DNA of 64,000 bases, from positions 124,001 through 188,000 of the forward strand of contig NZ_FCOU01000005.1 in assembly GCF_900046475.1 (NCBI RefSeq), given 5' to 3'. This document shows, piece by piece, positions 8,268 to 17,126 of the stretch. Made by a program: the position numbers and the translations under genes. Numbering within the stretch: position 1 is the first letter of the stretch; every line of letters begins with the position of its first letter. Origin of the DNA: Collinsella ihumii. Lineage in GTDB: Bacteria > Actinomycetota > Coriobacteriia > Coriobacteriales > Coriobacteriaceae. Under the pieces are notes generated by a model. That model searched no databases. It saw only the letters and a program-made list of their open reading frames with translations, and was not told the origin of the DNA.

Positions 8268-8389
8268 ATTCTCCCCCTACAAATTGATATGACCAATCTG
8301 CATGCCAAGTGTAGTACAAGGTATACTCTAATATCGCTAAAACAGATGGTCTGAATGGCTCGGGCCATGCGATAAGGGGAGTGTGACGC
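8268..8389. promoter_or_regulatory. Divergent promoter region of the AFOR cluster and luxR-type gene
   Basis: This 122-bp divergent spacer is AT-richer than its surroundings and contains a TATACT hexamer near 8322-8327 that could serve the plus-strand regulator gene. Regulators in this arrangement often control the divergent operon. No clear operator dyad was found. Confidence 0.4.
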
Positions 8390-9946
8390 GTGGCGCAACA
8401 GGATACCGGCCAGGCAATGCCCCCGCTTTCGCTTGAAACCTATCGGGTATTGATTCCACCCATCTTGGGCCTCACCCTCGCCTCGACCACCACCGATATC
8501 GTGGTCCAGCAGGCGCATCGAACCACCGGAGTCTCAACCTTCAACGGCACGGCGATGATCATCGCCGCCCTTATCGCGGGCATGCTGTTCCTCTCGACCC
8601 TGGCGGTCAAACGCTTCACCAAGCGGTTCATCTCCCGCTTCATCTTCGTGAGCATCGTCGTCTCAGGACTCTGCTGCCTGGCGCTCGCCGTGCTCCATGC
8701 CTACGGCGTGCAGCTCTCCCTTACCGGCGCCGTTGCGCTGCAGGCGGGCGTTGCCGCAGGCGCCACGTTCATCAAGTTCTACTGGCTCCGCAAGCTTCGC
8801 GGGACATCCGCCCAGGCAGCCGTCATCGTCGTGTTCTGCGCGCTCGCCATCTCAGAGTTCATCACCTTCTCGTTGAGCTTCTCCGGCGAGCTCATGTGGT
8901 ATATCGCGGGAACCATCCTCACGTTTGCCCAGTTCAGCGTCGTACGCATCTCCCGCGAGCTTGGAGCGGCGGGAGATCCTTTCCCCGCCGTTTCGGAATC
9001 GTATTTCGGCACGAACGAGGACCGCTTCTCCAACCGTAGCTTTTTGGCCGTGGCGACACTGGGCATCTGGTTCATCTCGGTCCCCATGGGCATGGGCCTC
9101 GGTTTCTCATCGGGCGAAGCCATCTACATGAGCACCGTGCCCCGCTTCATGGTGCTGCTCTTCGTCATCATCGTGTCGGCCCTGTGGATTCGCAACGGCT
9201 TCGCGTCGCGCATGCGCGCCATCACTACGAGCATCTGGGTCGCCATGGAGGTCCTGCTTGCCCTGGGCGCCGTGTTCCTCTCCATCTGGCCCAACACCAT
9301 CTCGGTCGGCGCCTCGTTCATCATGGGCTCCTCGCTCGTGCTGCAGACCTTCGTCTGGTATCTCACCATCGCCTTCATCAGCTTCGGCTGGCGGGATCCG
9401 TTCTATTACTGCACGCTGTCGTGGGTGTCCATGACGCTGCTGTTCGTCGCCGGCATGCGCCTCGACGGCCTTATCACGCAGCTGTTCCCCAACAACACGC
9501 CGGTGCTCATCTCCATCATGAGCCTCTTCGTGCTCATCGGCGCCCAGGTGGTCTTCACCAAGCTCCTCTCCTCACCGAGCGAGCGAACGGAACGGCGCCA
9601 GACCGCGGGCGAGGCGATCACCGAAGAGGACATCAAGCGCGTGCCGCTGATGGGCGTGCTCGCCATCACTCCGCAGGAGCACCCCGCGATGGTGCAGCAG
9701 AAGCCGGATGTGCACATCGCGACCTCGGTTATGGAGATGGGGCAGCGCTTCGGCCTGACCGGCCGCGAGGTCGAGGTTCTCACGCTCTACGCGCTGGGCC
9801 ACACCCAAGCCCGTGTGAGCGAAGAGCTCAAGCTGTCCACCAACACGGTCCATACGCATATCAAGCGCGTCTACGAGAAGACGGACCTGCATTCGCGCCA
9901 AGAGATCTTGGACTACATCGCCGAGTACGGCAGCCCCCGCCCATAG
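8390..9946 (+). CDS. Membrane-domain LuxR-family transcriptional regulator
   Basis: A 518-residue protein with about a dozen hydrophobic helices over residues 15-390 and a C-terminal LuxR-type helix-turn-helix (FGLTGREVEVLTLYALGHTQ, then STNTVHTHIKRVYEKTDLH, about residues 445-510). Such fusions of a transporter-like membrane domain to a LuxR output are abundant in Coriobacteriia and are thought to sense membrane or extracellular cues. The start is the GTG at 8390 after AAGGGGAG. It is divergent from the redox cluster, which it probably regulates. No receiver domain is present, so phosphorylation control is not expected. Confidence 0.88.
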   Translation: MAQQDTGQAMPPLSLETYRVLIPPILGLTLASTTTDIVVQQAHRTTGVSTFNGTAMIIAALIAGMLFLSTLAVKRFTKRFISRFIFVSIVVSGLCCLALAVLHAYGVQLSLTGAVALQAGVAAGATFIKFYWLRKLRGTSAQAAVIVVFCALAISEFITFSLSFSGELMWYIAGTILTFAQFSVVRISRELGAAGDPFPAVSESYFGTNEDRFSNRSFLAVATLGIWFISVPMGMGLGFSSGEAIYMSTVPRFMVLLFVIIVSALWIRNGFASRMRAITTSIWVAMEVLLALGAVFLSIWPNTISVGASFIMGSSLVLQTFVWYLTIAFISFGWRDPFYYCTLSWVSMTLLFVAGMRLDGLITQLFPNNTPVLISIMSLFVLIGAQVVFTKLLSSPSERTERRQTAGEAITEEDIKRVPLMGVLAITPQEHPAMVQQKPDVHIATSVMEMGQRFGLTGREVEVLTLYALGHTQARVSEELKLSTNTVHTHIKRVYEKTDLHSRQEILDYIAEYGSPRP

Positions 9947-9956
9947 ACGGTTTCCG

Positions 9957-9997
9957 AAAAGCGAAACGGGTCCCATGGCACTGCCGTGGGACCCGTT
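9957..9997 (-). terminator. Terminator of purB
   Basis: An 11-bp stem (AACGGGTCCCA at 9965-9975 with TGGGACCCGTT at 9987-9997) lies between the convergent regulator and purB; on the minus strand it is followed within a few bases by TTTT. Confidence 0.7.
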
Positions 9998-10021
9998 GCT
10001 ACAGACGATATCGGCGTCTTG

Positions 10022-11365
10022 TTAGAACTCGAGCGACTCCAGACGGTCGAACACCACATCGACGCGCGTCAGGAACGAACGCGGATCGAAGATGCGGTCG
10101 AGCTCCTCGGAGGTCACCGTGCAGCGGGGATCCGCCTCAAGTTTCTCGCGGAACGTCGATCCCTGCTCGCACTGCTGGACCTCGCGCCACGTCGCCATAG
10201 CGTTCTCCTGCACGATAGCGTAGGCCTCCTCGCGCGTGATACCCGTCTCCACGAGGGCCAGCAGCACCTTCGAGGAATAGATCAGGCCGCGCGTCTTGTT
10301 CAGGTTCGCCATCATGCGGGCGGGATACAGAATCAGTCCATCGACGATGCGAGTCAGGCACTGGAACATGTGGTCGAGAGCGATGAAGCTATCGGCCTGG
10401 GCCACGCGCTCGGCGCTCGAATGCGAGATGTCGCGCTCGTGCCACAGGGCAACGTTATCGAATGCGACCTGCGCATTGGCCTTCACGATGCGGGAGAGGC
10501 CGCAGACCTTCTCGACCGTGATGGGGTTGCGCTTGTGGGGCATGGCGGAGCTGCCCTTCTGACCCTTGCGGAACGGCTCCTCGGCCTCGAGGGTATCGGT
10601 CTTCTGCAGATTGCGAATCTCGGTCGCAATGCGCTCGCAGGTCGCGGCGGTCGTCGCCAGAACGCCGGCGAGATACGCATGATGATCGCGCGAGATGACC
10701 TGCGTCGACAGCGGATCGTGCACGAGACCCAGATGCTCGCAGACATACTCTTCGACAAAGGGCTCGATCGAGGAGTAGGTTCCCACGGCGCCGGAGATCG
10801 CGCCGAACGCCACGGCCGCACGGGCCTCCTTCAGGCGATCGTAATCGCGCTTGAGCTCCCAAGCCCAGCTGCCGAACTTCATGCCGAAGGTCATCGGCTC
10901 CGCATGGATGCCGTGGGTGCGCCCGACGCACAGCGTGTCGCGCTCCTCGAACGCACGGCGCTTGCAGATCTCGCCGAGCTTCTTGCAGTCTTCGATCAGG
11001 ATGTCAGTGGCCTGAACGAGCTGGTAGCACAAGGCCGTGTCACCCAGATCGGAGCTCGTCATGCCAAAGTGCACCCAACGGCTCGGCTTGGGCTCTCCCT
11101 CGGGAACATCCCTGTCGATATACTCTCCCATGTTGGTGAGAAACGCGATGACATCGTGGTTGGTCACGGCCTCGATGGCGTCGACCTCTTCCTTGTTGAA
11201 GGCGGCGTGCTCGCGAATCCAAGCAGCCTCCTCCTTGGTGATCCCGATCTTGCCGAGCTCGGCCTGTGCCTCGCAGGCGAGCACCTCGATCTCCTGCCAG
11301 ATGGCGTACTTGTTCTCCAGCGAGAAGATATGGCCCATCTCCGGACGGGTATAGCGGTCGATCAT
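10022..11365 (-). CDS. purB: Adenylosuccinate lyase
   Basis: This 447-residue enzyme cleaves SAICAR and adenylosuccinate in purine synthesis, releasing fumarate. The protein begins MIDRYTRPEMGHIFSLENK from the ATG at 11365, which has an AGGAG six bases upstream; the longer in-frame reading to 11458 has no such support. The fumarase/aspartase-superfamily signature GSSAMPHKRNP, containing the mobile catalytic loop serine, is visible at about residue 270. HFGMTSSDLGDT and GRTHGIHAEPMTFG supply the other active-site segments. Length and motifs are normal. A TACAAT hexamer (minus strand, 11409-11414) may be its -10 box. Confidence 0.96.
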   Translation of the reverse strand: MIDRYTRPEMGHIFSLENKYAIWQEIEVLACEAQAELGKIGITKEEAAWIREHAAFNKEEVDAIEAVTNHDVIAFLTNMGEYIDRDVPEGEPKPSRWVHFGMTSSDLGDTALCYQLVQATDILIEDCKKLGEICKRRAFEERDTLCVGRTHGIHAEPMTFGMKFGSWAWELKRDYDRLKEARAAVAFGAISGAVGTYSSIEPFVEEYVCEHLGLVHDPLSTQVISRDHHAYLAGVLATTAATCERIATEIRNLQKTDTLEAEEPFRKGQKGSSAMPHKRNPITVEKVCGLSRIVKANAQVAFDNVALWHERDISHSSAERVAQADSFIALDHMFQCLTRIVDGLILYPARMMANLNKTRGLIYSSKVLLALVETGITREEAYAIVQENAMATWREVQQCEQGSTFREKLEADPRCTVTSEELDRIFDPRSFLTRVDVVFDRLESLEF

Positions 11366-11484
11366 GGCGGCTCCTTTTTGAATATTGGCACGCTGTTGGT
11401 ACCGCTCTATTGTACGCGGTGCGAGCGCTCTTTTCTCTTTGCCCTCGGGGGTGGGCACATTCGACAGATTTGCTCATGTGGAGC

Positions 11485-11524
11485 TTTTTGGGGACGTGAC
11501 CGTTTTAGGGACAGTCCCTAAAAA
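11485..11524. repeat. REP-like fragment with AGGGACAGTCCCT palindrome
   Basis: TTTTTGGGGACGTGACCG is followed by the palindrome TTTTAGGGAC-A-GTCCCTAAAA (11503-11523). The first part resembles the GGGGAC cores at 971, 27.6 and 47.6 kb; the second is the same core as the two palindromes between dnaN and recF. It lies directly downstream of the duplicated tRNA-Gly tail and upstream of purB. Confidence 0.75.
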
Positions 11525-11528
11525 TATC

Positions 11529-11766
11529 AAAAAGGCACCATTGCTGGTGCCTCTGTAAATCCTGGAGCGGGCAACGGGACTCGCGCGCACGCTGGCGCGA
11601 GCGCGCAGCTCCGAGGCGCTGCGCGCCTCGGACGCTCGCTGGGAAACGCTCACGCGTTTCCGCAGCCTCGCGACCCCGACGGGTTCGAGTCCCTGCAGCG
11701 GCGCTCACACGAAAAAGGCACCATTGCTGGTGCCTCTGCAAATCCTGGAGCGGGCAACGGGACTCG
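11529..11766 (-). repeat. Duplicated tRNA-Gly 3' end plus terminator flanking a 128-bp GC-rich insert
   Basis: A 55-bp direct repeat (11529-11583 and 11712-11766, one mismatch, 183-bp period) contains the last 21 nt of tRNA-Gly including CCA and the following terminator (GAGGCACC, loop, GGTGCCTTTTT). Between the copies is a 128-bp insert (11584-11711). Read in the tRNA direction it holds an antisense T-arm (GGGACTCGAACCCG), then hairpins GGAAACGC-GTGA-GCGTTTCC and CCGAGGCGC-GCA-GCGCCTCGG. The same architecture follows tRNA-Ala at 52.5 kb. Confidence 0.85.
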
Positions 11767-11820
11767 AACCCGCGAGTGTCAGCTTGGGAAGCTGATGCCT
11801 TACCACTTGGCGATGCCCGC
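11746..11820 (-). tRNA. tRNA-Gly (CCC)
   Basis: On the minus strand the gene reads GCGGGCA at the 5' end and TGCCCGC at the 3' end for a perfect acceptor stem, followed by T and an encoded CCA (75 nt in all). The anticodon loop is TTCCCAA, giving CCC. The T-loop is GGGTTCGAGTCCC. A promoter lies upstream and a strong terminator immediately downstream. Confidence 0.95.
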
Positions 11821-11828
11821 GTATGTCA

Positions 11829-11883
11829 GCGTCGCATCAAGCGACGCACGAAGTAGTATACCCTGCCTATTTTTGACGGGCAA
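11829..11883 (-). promoter_or_regulatory. tRNA-Gly promoter and leader hairpin
   Basis: On the minus strand TTGCCC (11883-11878) and TATACT (11860-11855) are separated by exactly 17 bp, a good sigma-70-type promoter about 35 bp before the tRNA. The leader can fold GCGTCGC-ATCAA-GCGACGC (11829-11847). Confidence 0.75.
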
Positions 11884-12012
11884 GAAGAAGAGGGCCGCAT
11901 GATTCCAATCCGCACGAAATCGGCTCACGCGACGCGCGGCAACGACAACTCGAGTCAAGAGAGAGGAGACGCTGCGACATAAGGGCTCCATTATAAATCG
12001 CTCTTGGGCCGT

Positions 12013-12666
12013 CTATTCGCCATGCGCTACGCAGACGATACGCATGGTGGCGTATTCCTTGACGATGCGTGCGTAGCGATCTAAGTCGTACCCGATGCGA
12101 TTGATCTCGGCGATATCGCGTGCATCCTTCTCGCGATCACTCATGATCTTGGATGCTCGTACCGCCTCGAGCGTCGCGCAGCCGATGGTTACGCCGGTGG
12201 GCAGGCGACGCAACTCGGTGCGGTCAGCCTCCATAGAGCAAGGAATTACCGCCTCAAGCAAGGCGTCAAAGCCGTCGGTTACCTCAAGCGCAGCATTGCG
12301 TTGGTGCAGCTCATCACTCTCAAAGAAATATGGGCAAAAGCTCACGAGCACTCCGTCGATCACGGAATGCACGCCGAAGTCTCCACGCTCCTCATTGCAG
12401 GGCAGATTGAGCGAATCGAGCCGAGGGTCATACAGACCCTCGCCGACAAGCCAGGTGCGCACATCGGGTATGTCGGCGATGCGAAGCGATATGTCCACGT
12501 CACCGTGAAGCCGCCTCGAATCACGTCCCGAAACAATCCAGGGGACAAGCCCGCCCTCAAGAAAGACCTTCCCGACGAGCGCGGGCGCGGTCAGAACGCG
12601 CATCGCCACGGAACGGGCCAGCGAAAACGGCACGAATTTGATAGCGGCAGTGTCAGCCTGAAGCAT
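12013..12666 (-). CDS. Nucleotidyltransferase-fold protein (aminoglycoside adenylyltransferase-like)
   Basis: A 217-residue protein starting at the ATG at 12666, which has AGAAGGA eight bases upstream. Residues about 35-62 contain GGLVPWIVSGRDSRRLHGDVD followed by ISL; the S-G-R and the later D-V-D spaced by an H-G resemble the Pol-beta-type nucleotidyltransferase signature of LinB/ANT-like resistance enzymes and toxin-antitoxin AbiEii relatives. The rest (conserved KIMSDREKDARDIAEI near residue 180) matches the helical segment that follows the catalytic core in that group. Whether it modifies an antibiotic, a tRNA or something else cannot be told. It is a single-gene unit. Confidence 0.6.
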   Translation of the reverse strand: MLQADTAAIKFVPFSLARSVAMRVLTAPALVGKVFLEGGLVPWIVSGRDSRRLHGDVDISLRIADIPDVRTWLVGEGLYDPRLDSLNLPCNEERGDFGVHSVIDGVLVSFCPYFFESDELHQRNAALEVTDGFDALLEAVIPCSMEADRTELRRLPTGVTIGCATLEAVRASKIMSDREKDARDIAEINRIGYDLDRYARIVKEYATMRIVCVAHGE

Positions 12667-13086
12667 GATTATCCTTCTTTCCATCTCATTTCGGGCCGCA
12701 CGGAACCATCCCGGCACTGCCGGGGCGAACGACCGGCGTCCCTATCAGACATATCGGCTAGAAGGAAGTCGTCATGCACGCCTCCTTAAGAAGGATATTG
12801 CCTTCATTATACGCTTCGCGCTGCAGAGCCATCACGATCCGGAGCAACATGCAGGCTGAGCATAACGCTGACAGTCCCAGCTCGTTTTATGAATGCGTGG
12901 AGACGGTCTGACGTTCATTCTTCGCCTTGCAGCCCGAATCTCGAAACCCCGCCCGACAAGCGCTGCAGATTTAGCGCGGAATCGGCTTGCTGTAAGAACC
13001 CTGTCGGACCGTGTGCAGATACCACGGGATATTCGCCCCCGTCCGGTTTCTACGATCGAATCCCATGTGTGTGAAGGAGGTCGGTC
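12667..13086. other. 420-bp divergent gap before the adhesin locus
   Basis: No gene is supported. The segment carries the ribosome site of the adhesin gene (AAGGAGG, ending at 13080) and a minor inverted repeat (GAAGGATATTGCCTTC near 12792). No clear promoter or operator was identified. Confidence 0.4.
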
Positions 13087-16000
13087 ATGAGACTGGTGTC
13101 AGGGGATGATTATCGTTCGTTAAGTCGTTCATATCTGAGAACGTATGGAAGATTGCAATTCAATTCATCACGGCGCGAACGGTCGTTTATCAAGAGAATT
13201 ATCTTGGACAGGATTTCCTCCGTAGTCATATGCGCGCTCTGTCTTGTCGCTTGGCTGCTCTATCTTGTCTTCGCATCTCCCCAGCCTGCCGCCGCGGATC
13301 CGATCACGGTGAAGGTCTCGCAGCTCGTCACCAACCCACACTCAAAGGGCGGAACGGGACACTTCATCCGTGTTGAAGGACCGACCTCCTCGGTCGCCTA
13401 CTGCGCCCAAGGCTGGCTCATCACTCCTCCCGAGGGCCAAAACCTCGAGCGCTACGGATCACTTGAGATTCCCGAGCTCGACTACGTGATGTACCACGGC
13501 TACGACGGAACCATGGTCACCTCCGTCTACGGCCTCGATGAGCAGCGCTCGGAGATGGCGACCATGGCAGCCGTATGGCTTGCCATCGGAGACAAGCGCG
13601 GCGACATCCTCAATTTCATCCCCAACGTGGATGAGCCCTTCCATGGCAACAAGATGTATCTCGAGCGCTGGCAGAGCATCGAAGACGAGTCGATCAAGCA
13701 GGCCGCATACGACCTGTACCAGGAAGCACTCGACTACGCCGAGGACGGCGGTGGCGGCATCGAAGAAGGCTGCGCCACGTTCTGGAGCAATCGCAACGCA
13801 TACGAAGCCGATGGCACATTCAGCTACCAAGGGGTCATCACGGCCGACAAAGAGCTGCTCGTCACCTTCTGCAAAGTGTCTGATGATGAAGCCGTGACCG
13901 ATAACAACGAGGCATACAGCCTTGCCGGCGCGGAATACAGCATCTACCTTGCCGAAAGCGACGACCTCGTCGCTTCGTTCGCGACCGATGATGAGGGTCG
14001 GGCAACATGCCGTCTTAAACCGGACACCTCGTATTACGCCGTCGAGACCAAAGCGCCTGCCGGATACGAGCTCAACGAGGAGCGCATCGAGTTCGTCACC
14101 GAACAGGATGCCATCGAGATCGTCCTGACCGACTCTCCCCAACGGCTCCAGCTCACCGTCAAGAAGGTGGACGCAGCGACCGGAAACGACGCGCAGCCGA
14201 CGTTAAGCCTGGAGGGTGCAGAGTTCTCCATCACCGACGCACAGGGCAACACAAGAACGAGCACCATCGATGGCACAGGGACGGCGACGATTGAAAACCT
14301 CCCCCTCGGACCCGTCTATGTCCAGGAGACGAAGGCTCCCACGGGCTACGTACTCGACGAGACGGTTCATGAAGTCATCCTTGGCGATGCGGAAGGTGAC
14401 GATGAGCTCGCGCTTACCCGGGAACTTATCGTTGAGAACACGCCCGTTGCCTTCGACATCGCGATTGAGAAGACGCTAAATGGCGAGGCTGCCGATGAAT
14501 CAGCCAAGGGCATCGCATTCGATATCATCTCGAACACGACCGATGAGGTTGTCGGGACGATCGTGACCGACGAGACGGGCCACGCGGATACAACCGACAC
14601 ATGGTTTGGAGCTGGCACTCGTCCCGACAACGCGTCCGGTGCGATTCCCTACGACGCTGCGGGATACACCGTCCGCGAGGACCCGGATACGACACCCGAT
14701 GGATTTGAGGCCGCAGAACCGTGGAACATCACGGCGGATCAGATCGTCGATGGGGTCAGCCTGTCATTCGATGTCGACAACGCCGTCGTCGCATCGCAGC
14801 TCACCATCGTGAAGGTAGACAAGGCGACGGGACAGCCCATACCCCTCGCGGGCTTTACCTTTAGCATACTCGACGCCCAGGGCAACCAGCTTTCGGCAGA
14901 CTCCTGGTTCCCAACCGCACCGGAGCAGGAAACGTTCACCACAGACGAGACAGGCACCGTCGCCATTCCCCAGAAGCTGCGCCGTGGGACGTACTGCGTC
15001 AAGGAAACGCAAGCGCCCGAGCCGTATCTTCTTGCCGACGAATTGATTCCCTTTGAAGTCGAAGCCTCATCCGATGAGCCAGCCGTGGTCGTTGAGATCG
15101 CCGATGCCGCGGCGACCGGACAGGGCAAGATCGTCAAGACCGGTAGTCAAAATGAATCTCCTTTAGCAGGAGCCGCGTTCGATGTCGTCGCGCAACTGGA
15201 TGTTGTCGCACCCGATGGTACGGTGCAGGTTCGGACCGGCGAGATCGTCGACCAGGTGATCACCGATGAAGACGGCATCGCGACCACCAAAGAGCTTCCC
15301 TTGGGTTCCGGCGAGGCGACCTATGCGTTTATCGAAACCGCAGCACCCGATGGTTATGTCGTCAATCCGGATCCCGTCCCCTTCACGCTTTCATATCAGG
15401 ACCCGGAAACCGAGGTCGTGACCACCGAGGTCACCTGCACCAACGACCCCACAACGGTCACCATCACCAAGGTGTCTGCAGGCGACCAGGAGCCTGTCGC
15501 CGAGGCGACCTTTGCCCTGACGCGCATCGACGAGCAGGCCGAATCGCCTTCAGCAGGAGAAGCGGAGGAGACACCCGACATAGGTGCTGAGGAGCCCGAT
15601 GGCGATACCGGCGTCAACGACGATGACGGCACCGATAGCGGCAGCGATGCCGAGGGCGACACCGACATCGTCGAAGACCGATCTTCAGACGAAGCGACGG
15701 CGGATGATGCCGAGGACGCGCAGGATGCCGCCGAAGACATGGAGTCAGGCAACCCTGATCCCGACGAGCCTGCGGATGACTCGATAGTCGAGGAGCCCGG
15801 CAGCACCTATACGACCGATGCGGACGGCACGATCGCCATCACCTGCCTCGCCCCCGGAACCTATCGTCTTCAAGAGCTCGAAGCTCCCGCAGGCTATCTC
15901 GTCGATGACGCACCGCGCGAATTCACGGTCGACCAGGACGGCTTGATCGACGGCTCCTCGATGTTGAGCCTTACGTTCGAGAACGACTACACCAAGGTCG

Positions 16001-17112
16001 ACATCTCTAAACGCAGCTCAGTTGACGAGTCATGCTTGGCGGGAGCCCACCTTACGCTCATCGATGCCGAGGGCAAGGAGGTCGACTCCTGGGAAACGAG
16101 CGACACGCCGCATCGTATCGAAAAGATCGCCCCCGGAACGTATCAGCTTGCGGAAACCGAAGCACCCGACGGATACGACACGGCAGGTGCCATGGAGATC
16201 GTCATCGAGAAAACGGCGGAGGTCCAGGCATTCACCCTGTATAACGACCCGGTGGAAATCGCCGCTCTCGTGGACAAGCAACGCGTGAACAGCGAGGGGT
16301 CTTCGGGAGACCGAGAAACGTTTTCTTATGTGATTGATGCCAAGAACGACAGCTCGTCATGGGTCGACGAGTGCACGGTCACCGATACGCTCGATAGCGC
16401 CCTCCAGGGTCTGGTCGAGTTGACGAGCGTCACCACGCCGATCGTGCAAGGCGATCACGACGGCCTTCTCAACGTGTGGTACTACCTCGCCGACTCCGAT
16501 GCGCAGCCCGAGACGAGCGATGCGAACGCGACTACCGCCGACGACGAGGGCAACCCCCGACTTGAAGAGGAGCAGCAAGAGCTCATCACCGGCGACGACC
16601 AGCGCGTCCTCGACTACAACGGCTGGCATCTATGGGCAGAGGGCGTAAGCACCTCCGAGGCGACCACGCTTGATGTTGCCGACCTCAACCTCGCCACCGG
16701 CAGCCTCATCACCGCCGTGCGGTTTGAATTCGGACGCGTTGAAGAGGACTTCACGACAAGGGCCGACCTCGATGCCTCCAGCCTCCTCAAAGATGAGCAA
16801 GACACTGTCGAACCCGAGGAAATAGGCTCCGAGGACCTCTCCCCCATGCGCATCGAGATGCGCGCGAGCGCAACGTACGTCTCGGGAGACGCCGTCGTCA
16901 ACTCCGTCCAGATCGACGAGTACCGCAACGGAGGCGGAAACGGTCTCGAGGCTCATGACACAGACCTCGTCCGGTACGAGGGTGAACCGGAGTTTCGCCC
17001 GCTCGATCAAACGGGCTTCCACATCATCGGCGGGACGCTCTTGGGCACCGGCGCCATCTGCGCCTTCGGGGCTTGGGCGGGTCTCGGCAAACGGACGCGA
17101 ACCATTCGCTAG
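13087..17112 (+). CDS. Large SpaA/Cna-B-type surface adhesin with degenerate thioester domain
   Basis: A 1341-residue cell-wall protein. A membrane/signal segment lies at about residues 38-65. Residues 70-260 resemble a thioester domain: C106 in VAYCAQGW matches the thioester cysteine, but the usual T-Q-x-A-V-W is TMAAVW, so the glutamine is M160. Repeated SpaA/Cna-B domains follow, each with a lysine strand (VKKVDAATG, IVKVDKATG) and an E-x-x-A-P-x-G-Y strand (ETKAPAGYEL, ETKAPTGYVL, ETAAPDGYVV, ELEAPAGYLV, ETEAPDGYDT). One domain is split by a strongly acidic insertion of about 90 residues. The C-terminus has a sortase-like motif LDQTG, a membrane helix and a basic tail. It opens an operon ending in a sortase. 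AAGGAGG precedes the ATG. Confidence 0.85.
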   Translation: MRLVSGDDYRSLSRSYLRTYGRLQFNSSRRERSFIKRIILDRISSVVICALCLVAWLLYLVFASPQPAAADPITVKVSQLVTNPHSKGGTGHFIRVEGPTSSVAYCAQGWLITPPEGQNLERYGSLEIPELDYVMYHGYDGTMVTSVYGLDEQRSEMATMAAVWLAIGDKRGDILNFIPNVDEPFHGNKMYLERWQSIEDESIKQAAYDLYQEALDYAEDGGGGIEEGCATFWSNRNAYEADGTFSYQGVITADKELLVTFCKVSDDEAVTDNNEAYSLAGAEYSIYLAESDDLVASFATDDEGRATCRLKPDTSYYAVETKAPAGYELNEERIEFVTEQDAIEIVLTDSPQRLQLTVKKVDAATGNDAQPTLSLEGAEFSITDAQGNTRTSTIDGTGTATIENLPLGPVYVQETKAPTGYVLDETVHEVILGDAEGDDELALTRELIVENTPVAFDIAIEKTLNGEAADESAKGIAFDIISNTTDEVVGTIVTDETGHADTTDTWFGAGTRPDNASGAIPYDAAGYTVREDPDTTPDGFEAAEPWNITADQIVDGVSLSFDVDNAVVASQLTIVKVDKATGQPIPLAGFTFSILDAQGNQLSADSWFPTAPEQETFTTDETGTVAIPQKLRRGTYCVKETQAPEPYLLADELIPFEVEASSDEPAVVVEIADAAATGQGKIVKTGSQNESPLAGAAFDVVAQLDVVAPDGTVQVRTGEIVDQVITDEDGIATTKELPLGSGEATYAFIETAAPDGYVVNPDPVPFTLSYQDPETEVVTTEVTCTNDPTTVTITKVSAGDQEPVAEATFALTRIDEQAESPSAGEAEETPDIGAEEPDGDTGVNDDDGTDSGSDAEGDTDIVEDRSSDEATADDAEDAQDAAEDMESGNPDPDEPADDSIVEEPGSTYTTDADGTIAITCLAPGTYRLQELEAPAGYLVDDAPREFTVDQDGLIDGSSMLSLTFENDYTKVDISKRSSVDESCLAGAHLTLIDAEGKEVDSWETSDTPHRIEKIAPGTYQLAETEAPDGYDTAGAMEIVIEKTAEVQAFTLYNDPVEIAALVDKQRVNSEGSSGDRETFSYVIDAKNDSSSWVDECTVTDTLDSALQGLVELTSVTTPIVQGDHDGLLNVWYYLADSDAQPETSDANATTADDEGNPRLEEEQQELITGDDQRVLDYNGWHLWAEGVSTSEATTLDVADLNLATGSLITAVRFEFGRVEEDFTTRADLDASSLLKDEQDTVEPEEIGSEDLSPMRIEMRASATYVSGDAVVNSVQIDEYRNGGGNGLEAHDTDLVRYEGEPEFRPLDQTGFHIIGGTLLGTGAICAFGAWAGLGKRTRTIR

Positions 17113-17126
17113 AAAGGATAATCATC

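Noticed and set aside
11680-11700. T-arm-like sequence GGGTTCGAGTCCC on the plus strand as a second tRNA
   Set aside because: No acceptor, D or anticodon arm around it; it is the antisense T-arm of the tail element.
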